From: Herbaspirillum sp. alder98
Lineage (GTDB): Bacteria; Pseudomonadota; Gammaproteobacteria; Burkholderiales; Burkholderiaceae_D
Direction: 5' to 3'
Assembly (NCBI RefSeq): GCF_020179755.1
Contig: NZ_JAIUCY010000016.1
Location: 1 to 64,000 of the forward strand
Length of the DNA: 64,000 nt
The notes beneath the pieces are model-generated. The model did no database searches, was not told the DNA's origin, and saw only the letters and a program-made list of their open reading frames with translations. The position numbers and the translations under genes were made by a program. Positions 16,921 through 24,977 of this stretch are shown one piece after another. The number at the start of each line of letters is the position of its first letter. The first letter of the stretch is position 1.

Positions 16921-17979
16921 TTGAAACACTGGTTGAAGTTGCAGGTTGGCGCACTCGCTCTGCTGTCGAGTGGCGCCGCAGCGGCGCAGTGCGACGGCGG
17001 CAACAGAACCGCCACGCTGAGTCTGCCCACTACCGTTACAGCGAGCAATGATGCCAGCCCCGGCACCCTGCTGAGCCCGTGGGTGGTCAGTGCGGAGATC
17101 TCTAACTATTTTTCCTGCTGGGCGGACTTTGCCAACGGCATGGGCGGAGACACCCGGTTCTTGACCGACTCGACGGTACGGGTCGCGTTTCACACCGGTG
17201 CTCAGCCCGACATCATCGTATGGAACACCAACCTCGCCGGCGTCGGCGTGGCGCTGGTCCATCGCTGGTTCAACGGCCCCTGCGGCTGGTCTGGCTGGAC
17301 TGGCGGCAGCAGCAACACGATCGTCGGCGGCGCGTGTGCCAGCGCCCCGCCCACGGACGTGGGCAGTCAGGTCTTCGTGGCGCTGGTCAAGACCGGGCCC
17401 ATCACAGCCGGGCTGCTCAGCGCCATGACCGTCATGCAGGGCGTCCCCCTGGGCGCGGACGAAGACCATACGCACATCCTCCCCATTTCGCCTGCCCGCA
17501 TCTCGTTCGTCACCAACCCGGTGGCCATCGTCACCCCTACCTGCACGGTCACCACACAGAATGTGGCGGTCAGGATGACGTCCACCGGCAGTCTGTCCAC
17601 AACGGCCTTTACCGGCCGCTACAGCACCAGCAATCCGGTTGCTTTCAAGTTGCAGTTGCGTTGCAGCGGCACCCCCGCCCGACTCGGCATCACCTTCTCC
17701 GACATACGCAATCCTGGCAATCGCAGCAATATCCTGTCACTGAGCGCACACTCGTCCGCCACCGGCCTGGGCGTGCAGATTCTTCATAACAATGCTCCGG
17801 TGCGCTACGGACGGGATTCATCAGCGCCGGGTAACCAGGGACAGATCGTGCTGAACGTCCACCAGGGCGGCGAGAGCGTCATTGATTTGCCATTTACGGC
17901 ACGCTATATCCAGACCGCCTACGCAGTGGTTCCCGGCCGCGCCGATGCGGCGGCGTCATTTACCATGTCCTATCACTGA
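16921..17979 (+). CDS. Orphan fimbrial adhesin (type 1 pilus-like), start region disturbed
   Basis: About 352 residues from TTG at 16921. A signal peptide (KHWLKLQVGALALLSSGAAAA) is followed by a Trp- and Cys-rich N-terminal lectin-like domain, then a pilin domain from about residue 205 (CTVTTQNVAVRMTS) ending in FTMSYH, as in FimH-like tip adhesins. No chaperone or usher gene is nearby. A far better ribosome site (CGGGAGAG) serves an ATG at 16898, but that frame reads MKIFRYAL and stops at TGA overlapping the TTG. A one-base shift there would give an ideal leader, so either translational re-initiation, frameshifting or a sequencing error is likely. A further in-frame ATG at 16837 gives an overlong N-terminus. 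Confidence 0.7.
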   Translation: MKHWLKLQVGALALLSSGAAAAQCDGGNRTATLSLPTTVTASNDASPGTLLSPWVVSAEISNYFSCWADFANGMGGDTRFLTDSTVRVAFHTGAQPDIIVWNTNLAGVGVALVHRWFNGPCGWSGWTGGSSNTIVGGACASAPPTDVGSQVFVALVKTGPITAGLLSAMTVMQGVPLGADEDHTHILPISPARISFVTNPVAIVTPTCTVTTQNVAVRMTSTGSLSTTAFTGRYSTSNPVAFKLQLRCSGTPARLGITFSDIRNPGNRSNILSLSAHSSATGLGVQILHNNAPVRYGRDSSAPGNQGQIVLNVHQGGESVIDLPFTARYIQTAYAVVPGRADAAASFTMSYH

Positions 17980-18074
17980 ACAACGACCGAAAGGCCGATG
18001 AAATTCGGGAATATCCTGATACAACGAGCGTCGCATTGCCTCTAGGATACAAGCGTGTCCTCACACTGATCGCC

Positions 18075-18185
18075 ATGGCCAATATGCACAAGCTCCTCAA
18101 AAATCCGACGATGGTATTGATGCTTTGGCTGGCGGCAGCAGCGCTGGTCGCGGTATTGATGACCTTGGTGCGCACCCACCACTGA
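18075..18185 (+). CDS. Putative 36-residue single-span membrane protein
   Basis: A short frame from ATG at 18075 to TGA at 18183. It begins MANMHKLLKNPTMVLM, continues into an unbroken hydrophobic stretch of about 17 residues (LWLAAAALVAVLMTL) and ends in VRTHH. This basic-hydrophobic-basic layout fits a small bitopic membrane protein. A terminator follows 18 bases later, which favours a real transcript. There is no clear Shine-Dalgarno site, so the call is tentative. Confidence 0.4.
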   Translation: MANMHKLLKNPTMVLMLWLAAAALVAVLMTLVRTHH

Positions 18186-18203
18186 CCTGCCTCGGGCCGA
18201 AAA

Positions 18204-18231
18204 AAAAGCTTGCCGGTCACGGCAAGCTTTT
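18204..18231. terminator. Bidirectional terminator
   Basis: A perfect 12-bp stem AAAAGCTTGCCG with loop GTCA, flanked by A and T runs. It ends the small membrane-protein transcript on the plus strand and the binding-protein gene on the minus strand. Confidence 0.88.
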
Positions 18232-18254
18232 CTGCGTCTCGCAACTACCAGGTA

Positions 18255-19097
18255 TTACAGCGGAATCTGCGGTGGCACGTCTTCCGGCTTCACGCCCGAC
18301 AGCTTCTGCAGGTTGCCCAGCACGGTCGGCTTGATCTTGCCGGCAGTGCGTTCGGCCACGATCCACTTGTTGACGGTCTCGACCCAGGCCTTGTCGTCTT
18401 CCTTGGGCACGCCGATGTTGGTGGAAGTCGCTTCCAGCGGCAGCGGCACATACATCTTGCCCAGCGCCGGGTTCTTCTTCAGCACATTCAGCGACAGCAA
18501 CCAGACCAGCACCTGTGCATCGATGCGACCGGTCTGCAATGCCAGCGTCACGTCATCGGCCTTTTCCAGGCGCACGATGGTGGCGTTGGGGCACACGCGC
18601 GAGATCATCTGGTCGTGCGACGAACCGATGTCGACACCGATCTTGATTTCCGGCTTGTTGAGCTCGGCCCAGGTCTTGTATTCCTTCTTGGAGACGATGG
18701 TGAAGGCGTTCTGGAACAGCGGTTCCGTAAAGCCGATCACCTCACGACGCGCAGGCGTCGGATTCATGCCGAAGAACACATCGATCTTGCGGGTCTGCAG
18801 GTCCAGCACCGAGTTGCCCCAGGTGGTCTCGGTGATTTCGAGCTTGACGTTGAGGCTGGTCGCCAGGCTCTTGGCGAAATCGATCATGAAGCCGCCCCAT
18901 TCGCCGCTGGCCAGGTCACGGTTGTAGTAAGGCGCTGCACCGCGCACGGCGCCGATGCGCAAGGTCTTGGTGCGCTGAATGCGGGCGAAGGTGGCTTCAG
19001 TCGAACCCGGTGCTGTCGCCTGGGCGAAAACGCTGGGGAATACGGACACGGCGGCGAGGCCGGCGACATTGGCGATGAAGGTGCGGCGGTTGGTCAT
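18255..19097 (-). CDS. Periplasmic amino-acid-binding protein (SBP family 3)
   Basis: A 280-residue exported protein with a twin-arginine-like leader (NRRTFIANVAGLAAVSVF). The mature protein has the family-3 fold: KTLRIGAVRG at the start, GFMIDFAKSLATSLNVKLEITETTW in lobe 1, FFGMNPTPARREVIGFTEP and KIGVDIGSSHD. It probably delivers a polar amino acid to the permease/ATPase at 14903-16352, although the adhesin and a small gene lie between them in the opposite direction. The ligand is not readable from sequence. Confidence 0.85.
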   Translation of the reverse strand: MTNRRTFIANVAGLAAVSVFPSVFAQATAPGSTEATFARIQRTKTLRIGAVRGAAPYYNRDLASGEWGGFMIDFAKSLATSLNVKLEITETTWGNSVLDLQTRKIDVFFGMNPTPARREVIGFTEPLFQNAFTIVSKKEYKTWAELNKPEIKIGVDIGSSHDQMISRVCPNATIVRLEKADDVTLALQTGRIDAQVLVWLLSLNVLKKNPALGKMYVPLPLEATSTNIGVPKEDDKAWVETVNKWIVAERTAGKIKPTVLGNLQKLSGVKPEDVPPQIPL

Positions 19098-19404
19098 GAT
19101 TCTCCCTGGTTGGCGGATGGCGCTGTGGCGCGCTTGAGAAATATGTCCGGACTGTGACCGGACGACGCCGACGATTTTAGCCCAGCACAGCAGGCAAATG
19201 CGCTGGCCGCATGATGAAATTCGCTCTCCAACGGATCATTGAACGGCATGATCCCGGACGATGGGAATCATCCTGATATGACGTTATGTAGTGGTGAATC
19301 ATACAAAATGACGATAAACACATCATCCCGACGTCAATCTTGGTCTTTTTATCGTCATCGCCGCTCCCTAGAATGCCAACAAGGACAACCCAAAGGGAGC
19401 GACC
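19098..19404 (+). other. Regulatory spacer before the lysine-degradation pair
   Basis: This 307-base gap separates the divergent binding-protein and dehydrogenase genes and holds no gene. Its right half is AT-rich and contains the inverted repeat at 19308-19358, plus two ATGACG/ATATGACG boxes near 19277 and 19307 that could be further copies of the same site. Confidence 0.5.
19308..19358. promoter_or_regulatory. Inverted repeat, likely operator
   Basis: Perfect 10-base arms ATGACGATAA (19308-19317) and TTATCGTCAT (19349-19358), 31 bases apart, about three helical turns. They lie 47-97 bases before the dehydrogenase start. Spaced arms on one face of the DNA suit an Lrp/AsnC or LysR-type regulator; which one is unknown. 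Confidence 0.55.
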
Positions 19405-20541
19405 ATGAAGATATTGTTACTAGGCTCCGGCCATATCGGGCGTGCCATTGCACGCCGCCTGCACGGGTGCGGCGACCATCAGGTCACCGTTGCCGACCGT
19501 GATCCCCAGGCGCTGGCGCCATTGCAGCAGCTGGGTCTGACGACCATGACGCTGGCGCTCGACGACGCGCATCAATTGCAGGAAGTGCTGCAAGCGCACG
19601 ACGCCGTCATCAATGCCCTGCCCTACCATATGGCCATCGCCATGGCCGAAGCCGCGCGCGCGGCAGGCACCCACTACTTCGATCTCACCGAGGATGTGCA
19701 CGCCACGCGCCGCATCATGCAACTGGCGCAGGACGCGGACACCGCCTTCATGCCGCAGTGCGGACTGGCGCCCGGCTTCGTCGGCATCGCCGCGCATCAC
19801 CTGGCGCAGGGGTTCGAGGACGTCGTCGACATCAAGATGCGGGTCGGCGCGCTGCCGCAATATCCCACCAACGAAATCAAGTACAACCTGACCTGGAGCG
19901 TGGATGGCCTGGTCAACGAGTATTGCCATCCGTGCGAGGCGATCCGCGACGGCGTGCTGCAACAGCTGCAACCGCTGGAAGGCCTGGAGCATTTCTCGAT
20001 CGACGGCGTCGAGTACGAAGCCTTCAATACCTCCGGCGGACTGGGCACCCTGTGCACTACCCTGGCCGGGCGCACCAGCAATCTCGACTACAAGTCGGTG
20101 CGCTATCCCGGCCATCGCGACCGCTTGCACTTCCTGTTGCATGAGCTGCGCCTGAAAGAACGCCCGCAACTGCTCAAGGACATCCTGCGCGCGGCCGTAC
20201 CCGCCACGCTGCAGGACCTGGTGCTGGTATTGGTCACCGTCAGCGGCCATCACAACGGCCAGTATGTGCAACGGGCATTCAGTCGCAAGGTGTTTGCCAG
20301 CGCCGACGAGAGCGCTATCCAGATCACCACTGCGGCGGGCGTCTGTGCGGCCATCGACCTGTTCGCGGCCGGCAAGCTGCCGCAGCGCGGCTTCATCGCC
20401 CAGGAACGGATCGCCCTGCCCGACCTGCTCGCCAATCGCTTCGGGCGCGCCTATGCAGAGCGGAGGTACACTGACGGCATCGCATCCCAGGGAGACCAGC
20501 ATGACATCAGTGGCAGCCGACCAGCATCGCTGGCAGCATGA
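19405..20541 (+). CDS. Saccharopine dehydrogenase-like protein (lysine 6-dehydrogenase candidate)
   Basis: 378 residues. The Rossmann start KILLLGSGHIGRAIARRLHG and NALPYHMAIAMAEAARAAGTHYFDLTED are hallmarks of the saccharopine dehydrogenase/LysDH family; CGLAPGFVGIAAHHLA continues it. The size suits lysine 6-dehydrogenase, which makes allysine from lysine. The HglS-type gene begins 41 bases before this one ends, so the two are coupled. A pathway from lysine to 2-aminoadipate and 2-oxoadipate is a reasonable reading. Plain saccharopine dehydrogenase is the alternative. GGGAG ribosome site present. Confidence 0.75.
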   Translation: MKILLLGSGHIGRAIARRLHGCGDHQVTVADRDPQALAPLQQLGLTTMTLALDDAHQLQEVLQAHDAVINALPYHMAIAMAEAARAAGTHYFDLTEDVHATRRIMQLAQDADTAFMPQCGLAPGFVGIAAHHLAQGFEDVVDIKMRVGALPQYPTNEIKYNLTWSVDGLVNEYCHPCEAIRDGVLQQLQPLEGLEHFSIDGVEYEAFNTSGGLGTLCTTLAGRTSNLDYKSVRYPGHRDRLHFLLHELRLKERPQLLKDILRAAVPATLQDLVLVLVTVSGHHNGQYVQRAFSRKVFASADESAIQITTAAGVCAAIDLFAAGKLPQRGFIAQERIALPDLLANRFGRAYAERRYTDGIASQGDQHDISGSRPASLAA

Positions 20542-21598
20542 CGATAGCGCCGTGACCGATTCGGGCCTGATCCGTTTGCTGGACGCGCATCGCTCGCAGC
20601 AGCAGATCGCCTTTCTGCTGCGCGCGCTGCACGTTCCCGCCTGTACGCTGCAAGCCGCAGGCGAGCAGGTCAGCCGCCTCGAACTGGCACAGGCGCTCAA
20701 TATGCTGCTGTTCGAAAAGCTGCTGCGCGAGGTGCCCGATGCCAAGGCCTATGTGGCCGACGCCATGCAGGCGGACCAGCGGATGCACTTCGATCATGGC
20801 GCACTGCGCACCGTGCTGGCCGGGAACACCGGGTTGTTGCCGGCCGGCTCGGAAGCGATCGTGCGCATACTGCGACCGCTGGGATATGTTCAGAACGGCT
20901 TGTATCCGCTGGAACGCCTGCGCATGACCGGGCGCACCTACGGCCATGCCGATGCGCCCGAAGAGATCGCCCAGTTCTTTGTCAGCGAATTGCACGCCGA
21001 CCAGTTCTCGCCCGAATTCCAGGCCGCCGTCGCACGCGTGGTCGGCACCTCGCTCGACCCGCTCGATGCCGATGCCCAGGCGCTGCTGGCGCAACTGGAG
21101 CAGGCCGGGCAACTGCCGATGGCGGCGGCCCAGGGCCTGTTGCCGGTATTGCTGTCGTGCTTCGAGCGGCAGCACGAACTGCCGACGCTGGCCGACTATG
21201 AACTGTTGCGTGGCGAATCGGCCGAGATGGCCTGGATCGCCACCGAAGGCAACGTCTTCAACCATGCCACCGATCGCGTGGCAGACGTGGAAGCGGTGGC
21301 CGCGCACCAGCGCGCGCTGGGCCGGCCGATGAAGGACAAGATCGAGGTCTCGCGCAACGGGCGCGTGCGGCAGACCGCCTATCGCGCCTGCACGGTCGTG
21401 CGCCCGATGCGCGATGAACAGGGCAACGTGGTGCAAAAGACGGTGCCGGGTTCGTTCTACGAATTCATCTCGCGCGCCCGGTATATCGATGAGCAAGGGG
21501 TCGAACGACTCGACCTGAGTTTCGACAGCGGCAATGCGCAAGGCATCTTCAAGATGACCGCCGGCGACCAGAACACGTCTGCCCGAACCGCGCTTTAA
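20501..21598 (+). CDS. 2-oxoadipate dioxygenase/decarboxylase family protein (DUF1338, HglS-like)
   Basis: 365 residues, shorter than the roughly 450-residue YdcJ/HglS types. The family's metal and substrate motifs appear in order: MHFDHGALRTV (His99 as likely metal ligand, with the following Arg), LGYVQNGLYPLERLR, FFVSELHADQ, GNVFNHATDRV and PGSFYEFISRARY (late Glu). Known members turn 2-oxoadipate into D-2-hydroxyglutarate using Fe(II) and O2 in lysine breakdown. The start at 20501 has a GGGAG site and overlaps the dehydrogenase gene in another frame. The two genes probably act in sequence. Confidence 0.82.
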   Translation: MTSVAADQHRWQHDDSAVTDSGLIRLLDAHRSQQQIAFLLRALHVPACTLQAAGEQVSRLELAQALNMLLFEKLLREVPDAKAYVADAMQADQRMHFDHGALRTVLAGNTGLLPAGSEAIVRILRPLGYVQNGLYPLERLRMTGRTYGHADAPEEIAQFFVSELHADQFSPEFQAAVARVVGTSLDPLDADAQALLAQLEQAGQLPMAAAQGLLPVLLSCFERQHELPTLADYELLRGESAEMAWIATEGNVFNHATDRVADVEAVAAHQRALGRPMKDKIEVSRNGRVRQTAYRACTVVRPMRDEQGNVVQKTVPGSFYEFISRARYIDEQGVERLDLSFDSGNAQGIFKMTAGDQNTSARTAL

Positions 21599-21737
21599 CA
21601 GCCACCCAATCCGGGTAAATCCGGGTAAGAAGCCGCCACGCCAGCGCGTGCCCGCCTTACGCTGTGAACCTGCATTTCGGTTCCACATGGCAATAATGCC
21701 GTGACCGACTGCAGCATCATGGCAAGAGGGGGATCTC

Positions 21738-22061
21738 ATGCAAACCACGCAAACATTGCGACGCCGCGGCGTCGGCGGGCTCATTGCGGTGTGCGCACTG
21801 GCGATGTCGGGCTGCGCCAATTTCACCGAAGTCAGCAGCGACGAGCGCGAGCTCTACATGGTCAGCGCCACCGGCGTGAGCTACACCATGTCGATCCCGG
21901 CATTGACCGCGGCAGCCAAGGAAAAAGCCAATGACTTCTGCGGCCGGCAGCAGATGAATGCCGACCTCCGTCAACTGGTGCGCGGCTGGCGCCCGATGCA
22001 GGTTGAACTGTATTTTCGCTGCCAGCCCAAGGGTGTGAGCCTGCAGGCGCTGCTGAACTAA
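21738..22061 (+). CDS. Small lipoprotein of unknown function
   Basis: A 107-residue protein with a basic N-terminus (TLRRRGVG) and lipobox MSGC (mature Cys25). The mature part has two further cysteines (DFCGRQQM, YFRCQPKG) that may form a disulphide. I do not recognise the family. It starts after a spacer with two TCCGGGTAA direct repeats near 21612 and ends eight bases before the convergent DUF2863 gene. Confidence 0.75.
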   Translation: MQTTQTLRRRGVGGLIAVCALAMSGCANFTEVSSDERELYMVSATGVSYTMSIPALTAAAKEKANDFCGRQQMNADLRQLVRGWRPMQVELYFRCQPKGVSLQALLN

Positions 22062-22068
22062 GCCACAC

Positions 22069-23349
22069 TCAAGCCGTCGGCCAGGCCCGCTCGCGCAGGA
22101 CGCTGCCATCATCGCCGAAGCCATCGGCCAGCTTGAACTCGGTCACGCCCAGCGACGCCAGCGATTCGGCGGCGTCGAACAACTGCTCCTGCAGGTCGCC
22201 ATCGAGCAAGTGCGATGCGCTGGCCAGCACCGCGTCGGCACGGCGCAACTGCACCTGCAGGATGGCGTCGCCGGCGTCATCGGCAATCGCCAGCACGGCG
22301 CGGGCATCGGCTGCTGCCGCGCCCGCTGCGGCCAGGCCCTGCTCCAGCTCGGACAACATCTGCAGCATGCGATATTCGGCATTGCCGGCCTGCTTGGCGC
22401 CGTGGAACAAGTCCTGATACAGGAAGTGCAGATCGCATGCATCGGCCTCGCCGCTGCCGGTCAGGCACTGGCGCATCAGGCCCGACTGTGCGCCCGACCA
22501 GGCGCGGAAACGTTCGGCGCGCTGCTCGAAATAGGCATCTGCGGCAGCCTCGTCGGTCGGTATCCTGTAGAACGGATCATCCAGTTCCTTGAGCGAGAAT
22601 CCGAGCAGGAAGCGCAACTCCAGCACTTCGTCATCGGCGCCAAAGCCGGCCTCAGGCCAGCCGCGCATGCTGCGCTCGATGGCAGGCACGCTCATCACCT
22701 TGCGGTCGGTCAGCGAGGCAAACGCATCGCGGTTCATCGCTTCCAGTTCGCTATAGCTGATCGCATCGATCTCTTCGGGGTGGTACAGGTGATGCACCAG
22801 CACCACGCGGGCCCGTTCGCTTTCCAGCCCGGCTTGCTGCAGGCTGTTGCGCAAGGTGTCGAAGCTCTCGCCGTCGGCCAGCACCCGCGACGCCTGCAAT
22901 CCCCCCCTGGTGCGCACCAGCAAGGGAATCAGGAAGGCATTGATTTCGAGCTCGCGCTCGCCGCGGCGCAGCAGCAGCATGTCGGCCGCATCCTCGACCG
23001 TCTGGCGCAACAGGGAATGGCCGCGCTGGTCTTCGAAGCGCAATTGCTCCAGCGCCTCGTAGAGCGTTTCGTCATCACGCTGGCGCAGGCAATTGCGGAT
23101 CATGCGTTCCAGGTCAGACTGACCGACCCGTTGCCCATCGTCGGCCACCGTGCCGGCAGCGACCGCCGTGGCCAGTGCGGCCAACTGGCGCACCCGTTCC
23201 TCGTCTTCATCCAGGTCGTTGCTGGCGGCGTGTGCATTTTGCTGGCGCCGGCGCGAGGCGTCGGTGGCGACATGGGTGCGCGGCTTGTCGCGGGCAGGTC
23301 CGGCCGGCTTGGCGGCTGGTTTGGCGGTGGGTCGCTTGGGTTTATTCAT
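22069..23349 (-). CDS. DUF2863-family protein, function unknown
   Basis: A 426-residue cytoplasmic protein. Residues 1-45 are basic and Ala/Pro/Lys-rich (PKRPTAKPAAKPAG) and probably disordered; the rest is helical and acidic. Motifs such as RTRGGLQASRVLADGESFDTL and RMIRNCLRQRDDETLYEAL match the betaproteobacterial DUF2863 family as I remember it. The start overlaps the stop of the EamA transporter gene as ATGA, so they are translationally coupled. The frame extends upstream to 23772 but that part is antisense-like noise. Confidence 0.75.
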   Translation of the reverse strand: MNKPKRPTAKPAAKPAGPARDKPRTHVATDASRRRQQNAHAASNDLDEDEERVRQLAALATAVAAGTVADDGQRVGQSDLERMIRNCLRQRDDETLYEALEQLRFEDQRGHSLLRQTVEDAADMLLLRRGERELEINAFLIPLLVRTRGGLQASRVLADGESFDTLRNSLQQAGLESERARVVLVHHLYHPEEIDAISYSELEAMNRDAFASLTDRKVMSVPAIERSMRGWPEAGFGADDEVLELRFLLGFSLKELDDPFYRIPTDEAAADAYFEQRAERFRAWSGAQSGLMRQCLTGSGEADACDLHFLYQDLFHGAKQAGNAEYRMLQMLSELEQGLAAAGAAAADARAVLAIADDAGDAILQVQLRRADAVLASASHLLDGDLQEQLFDAAESLASLGVTEFKLADGFGDDGSVLRERAWPTA

Positions 23350-24284
23350 GATCTTTCTCGTTGATTCAAAGTCGGCGCCGAGCGCGTTGGCGCGGTCGCC
23401 AGCAACATCCCTGCCAGCGCCACGGCGAAGGCCGATGCCTGCAGCCAGCTCAGGCTCTCGCCCAATGCGACCACGCCGACGATGGCGGTGCTGATCGGCA
23501 GCATCACGGTAAATACGCCGGCGCGGCCGGCCGGCACCACTTTCAGGCCGGTCATCCACAGCCAGACGGTCCACACGCTGGCCGCCAATCCATAGAACAG
23601 CAGCAGGGCCCAGATATCGATCGATACTGCGCCAAAGTCGAATTGCAGGGCCAGGTACAAGCCCATGGGCGTCATCAGCAGCAAGCCCCACAGGTTGATG
23701 ATGGCGCTGATCCGCTTGGGGCTCAAGACCGAGGTCAGCTTCTTGCCGATCACCGCATAGGCGGCCTCGCACAGAACGGCGCCGAACACGAACAGGTTGC
23801 CGATCCAGGCGTCGTGCGGTGCGGCCACGCCGCTGGCCGCATGCGGGTTCTTGGCCAGCGACAGCATGCCGATGCCGAGTACGCCGCAGGCGATGGCGCC
23901 CCAGACGCGGGCCCCGATTCTTTCCTTGAGGAAGATCCAGCTCATCAACGCCACGACGGCCGGGATGGCCGACATGATCACACCGGCCGACACCGCGCTG
24001 GTCATCGACACCCCGGTGATCATGCAGATGCTGAACAGGAAGTTACCCAGGAAGGATTCAAGAAACAGCAACCAGCGCGACTGCGGCGAGAGCGCTTGCT
24101 CGCCGGGTGGTTTCTTCATCCAGCGCAGCATGGCGATGGCGCCGATACCGAACCGCAGCCAGGCCAGCAGGAACATCGGCAGCGCCGCCACCAGGGGCTT
24201 GCTCAGCGCCACGTAGGCGCCCACCAACGACATGCTCAGGATCAGGCAGGCGTAGCCCATGGGACGGCTGGGGGTGAAGCTCAT
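23346..24284 (-). CDS. EamA-family (DMT) transporter
   Basis: About 312 residues with ten membrane helices arranged as two EamA repeats (about 8-140 and 165-295). WLRFGIGAIAMLRWMKKP and VIMSAIPAVVALMSWIFLKERIG typify the first repeat, and VFTVMLPISTAIVGVVALGESLSW the second. DMT proteins export metabolites or drugs; the substrate cannot be read. The Met at 24284 has an AAGGAAAG site, better than the one at 24311. Coupled by ATGA overlap to the DUF2863 gene. Confidence 0.85.
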   Translation of the reverse strand: MSFTPSRPMGYACLILSMSLVGAYVALSKPLVAALPMFLLAWLRFGIGAIAMLRWMKKPPGEQALSPQSRWLLFLESFLGNFLFSICMITGVSMTSAVSAGVIMSAIPAVVALMSWIFLKERIGARVWGAIACGVLGIGMLSLAKNPHAASGVAAPHDAWIGNLFVFGAVLCEAAYAVIGKKLTSVLSPKRISAIINLWGLLLMTPMGLYLALQFDFGAVSIDIWALLLFYGLAASVWTVWLWMTGLKVVPAGRAGVFTVMLPISTAIVGVVALGESLSWLQASAFAVALAGMLLATAPTRSAPTLNQRERS

Positions 24285-24353
24285 GCTTTCCTTGGTCGTG
24301 GTTGGCGGCAAATACAGACAGGAGCGTATTTTAATCGACGGCCGCGCTAGCGG

Positions 24354-24624
24354 CCGTCGTCCTGACGAAAGTCAGGACCCAGTGTCTTTCCTCTCCCTAG
24401 CGGCCGTCATCCTGACGAAAGTCGGGACCCAGTGTCGTTCCACCGCCGCCAATGCACAAGCAAAGACGCTGGATCCCGGCCTGCGCCGGGACGACGGCGA
24501 GTTGAACCGTCGTCCTGACGAAAGTCAGGACCCAGTGTCGTTCCACCGTCACCAACGCACAAACAAAGTCGCTGGATCCCGGCCTGCGCCGGGACGACGG
24601 CGAGTTGAACCGTCGTCCTGACGA
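24354..24624. repeat. Palindromic repeat array, second locus
   Basis: Unit A occurs at 24354-24384, 24404-24434 and 24507-24537 in one orientation, and as a 15-base remnant at 24610-24624. Unit B occurs inverted at 24465-24497 and 24568-24600. The spacers between A and B are themselves similar (GTCGTTCCACCG...CAA), and the B-A unit has a 103-base period. The units are the same as those at 11905-12099, with nearly identical flanks and stems. Confidence 0.88.
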
Positions 24625-24649
24625 CTTGCAACGCCGGCCAACACAAAAA

Positions 24650-24672
24650 AAGGGCCCGCCAAGCGAGCCCTT
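24650..24672 (-). terminator. Terminator after the tautomerase pair
   Basis: Ten-base stem with one mismatch (AAGGGCTCGC/GCGGGCCCTT on the minus strand), loop TTG, then TTTTT on the minus strand. It lies about 75 bases past the second tautomerase gene. Confidence 0.78.
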
Positions 24673-24747
24673 AGAAAAGGTCCAAACTGCAAAACACAAG
24701 CACGACGTTGTTCGGACCAGCCAAATGAAAGCGGAAGAAAATCCCGA

Positions 24748-24975
24748 TCAGGACTCGCCCGGCGCTCGGCCGTGGCGATCGACACCCCTGCCCAGCGACT
24801 TGGCAGTCTCGCCGGCGATGCCGTAATCGGTATTGGGAACATCCTTGAGAATGACGCGCACTTCGGCGCGATCGATGCCCACCGTGTTGACGGCGGCATC
24901 GGTCAGCGCAGCGATCAGGCGCTCCTTTTGCACATCGGTGCGACCGGCGATGAACGTAACCTGGATGATGGACAT
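24748..24975 (-). CDS. 4-oxalocrotonate tautomerase-family protein lacking Pro1
   Basis: A 75-residue tautomerase fold (IIQVTFIAGRTDVQKERLIAALTDA, then VRVILKDVPNTDYGIAG). In this family the residue after the cleaved Met must be Pro, the catalytic base. Here the codons read ATG TCC ATC, so residue 1 is Ser. Two bases separate its ATG from the stop of the upstream Pro-bearing tautomerase gene, and AGGAGT inside that gene is its ribosome site. It may be a non-catalytic partner in a mixed hexamer. A basic tail (GRGVDRHGRAPGES) extends beyond the usual 62 residues. Confidence 0.8.
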   Translation of the reverse strand: MSIIQVTFIAGRTDVQKERLIAALTDAAVNTVGIDRAEVRVILKDVPNTDYGIAGETAKSLGRGVDRHGRAPGES

Positions 24976-24977
24976 GC

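Larger units (their letters stand above)
24285..24747. other. Gene-free spacer with second palindromic array
   Basis: No gene is evident. The bases are filled by the palindromic repeats at 24354-24624 and the terminator at 24650-24672, with a self-complementary ACGGCCGCGCTAGCGGCCGT just before the first repeat at 24339. The open frames across it read in several frames because the repeats lack stops, a common trap. Confidence 0.6.

Noticed and set aside
24397..24699. Minus-strand frames across the palindromic repeats
   Set aside because: Open only because the repeats lack stop codons; the translations repeat the same phrase in different frames.
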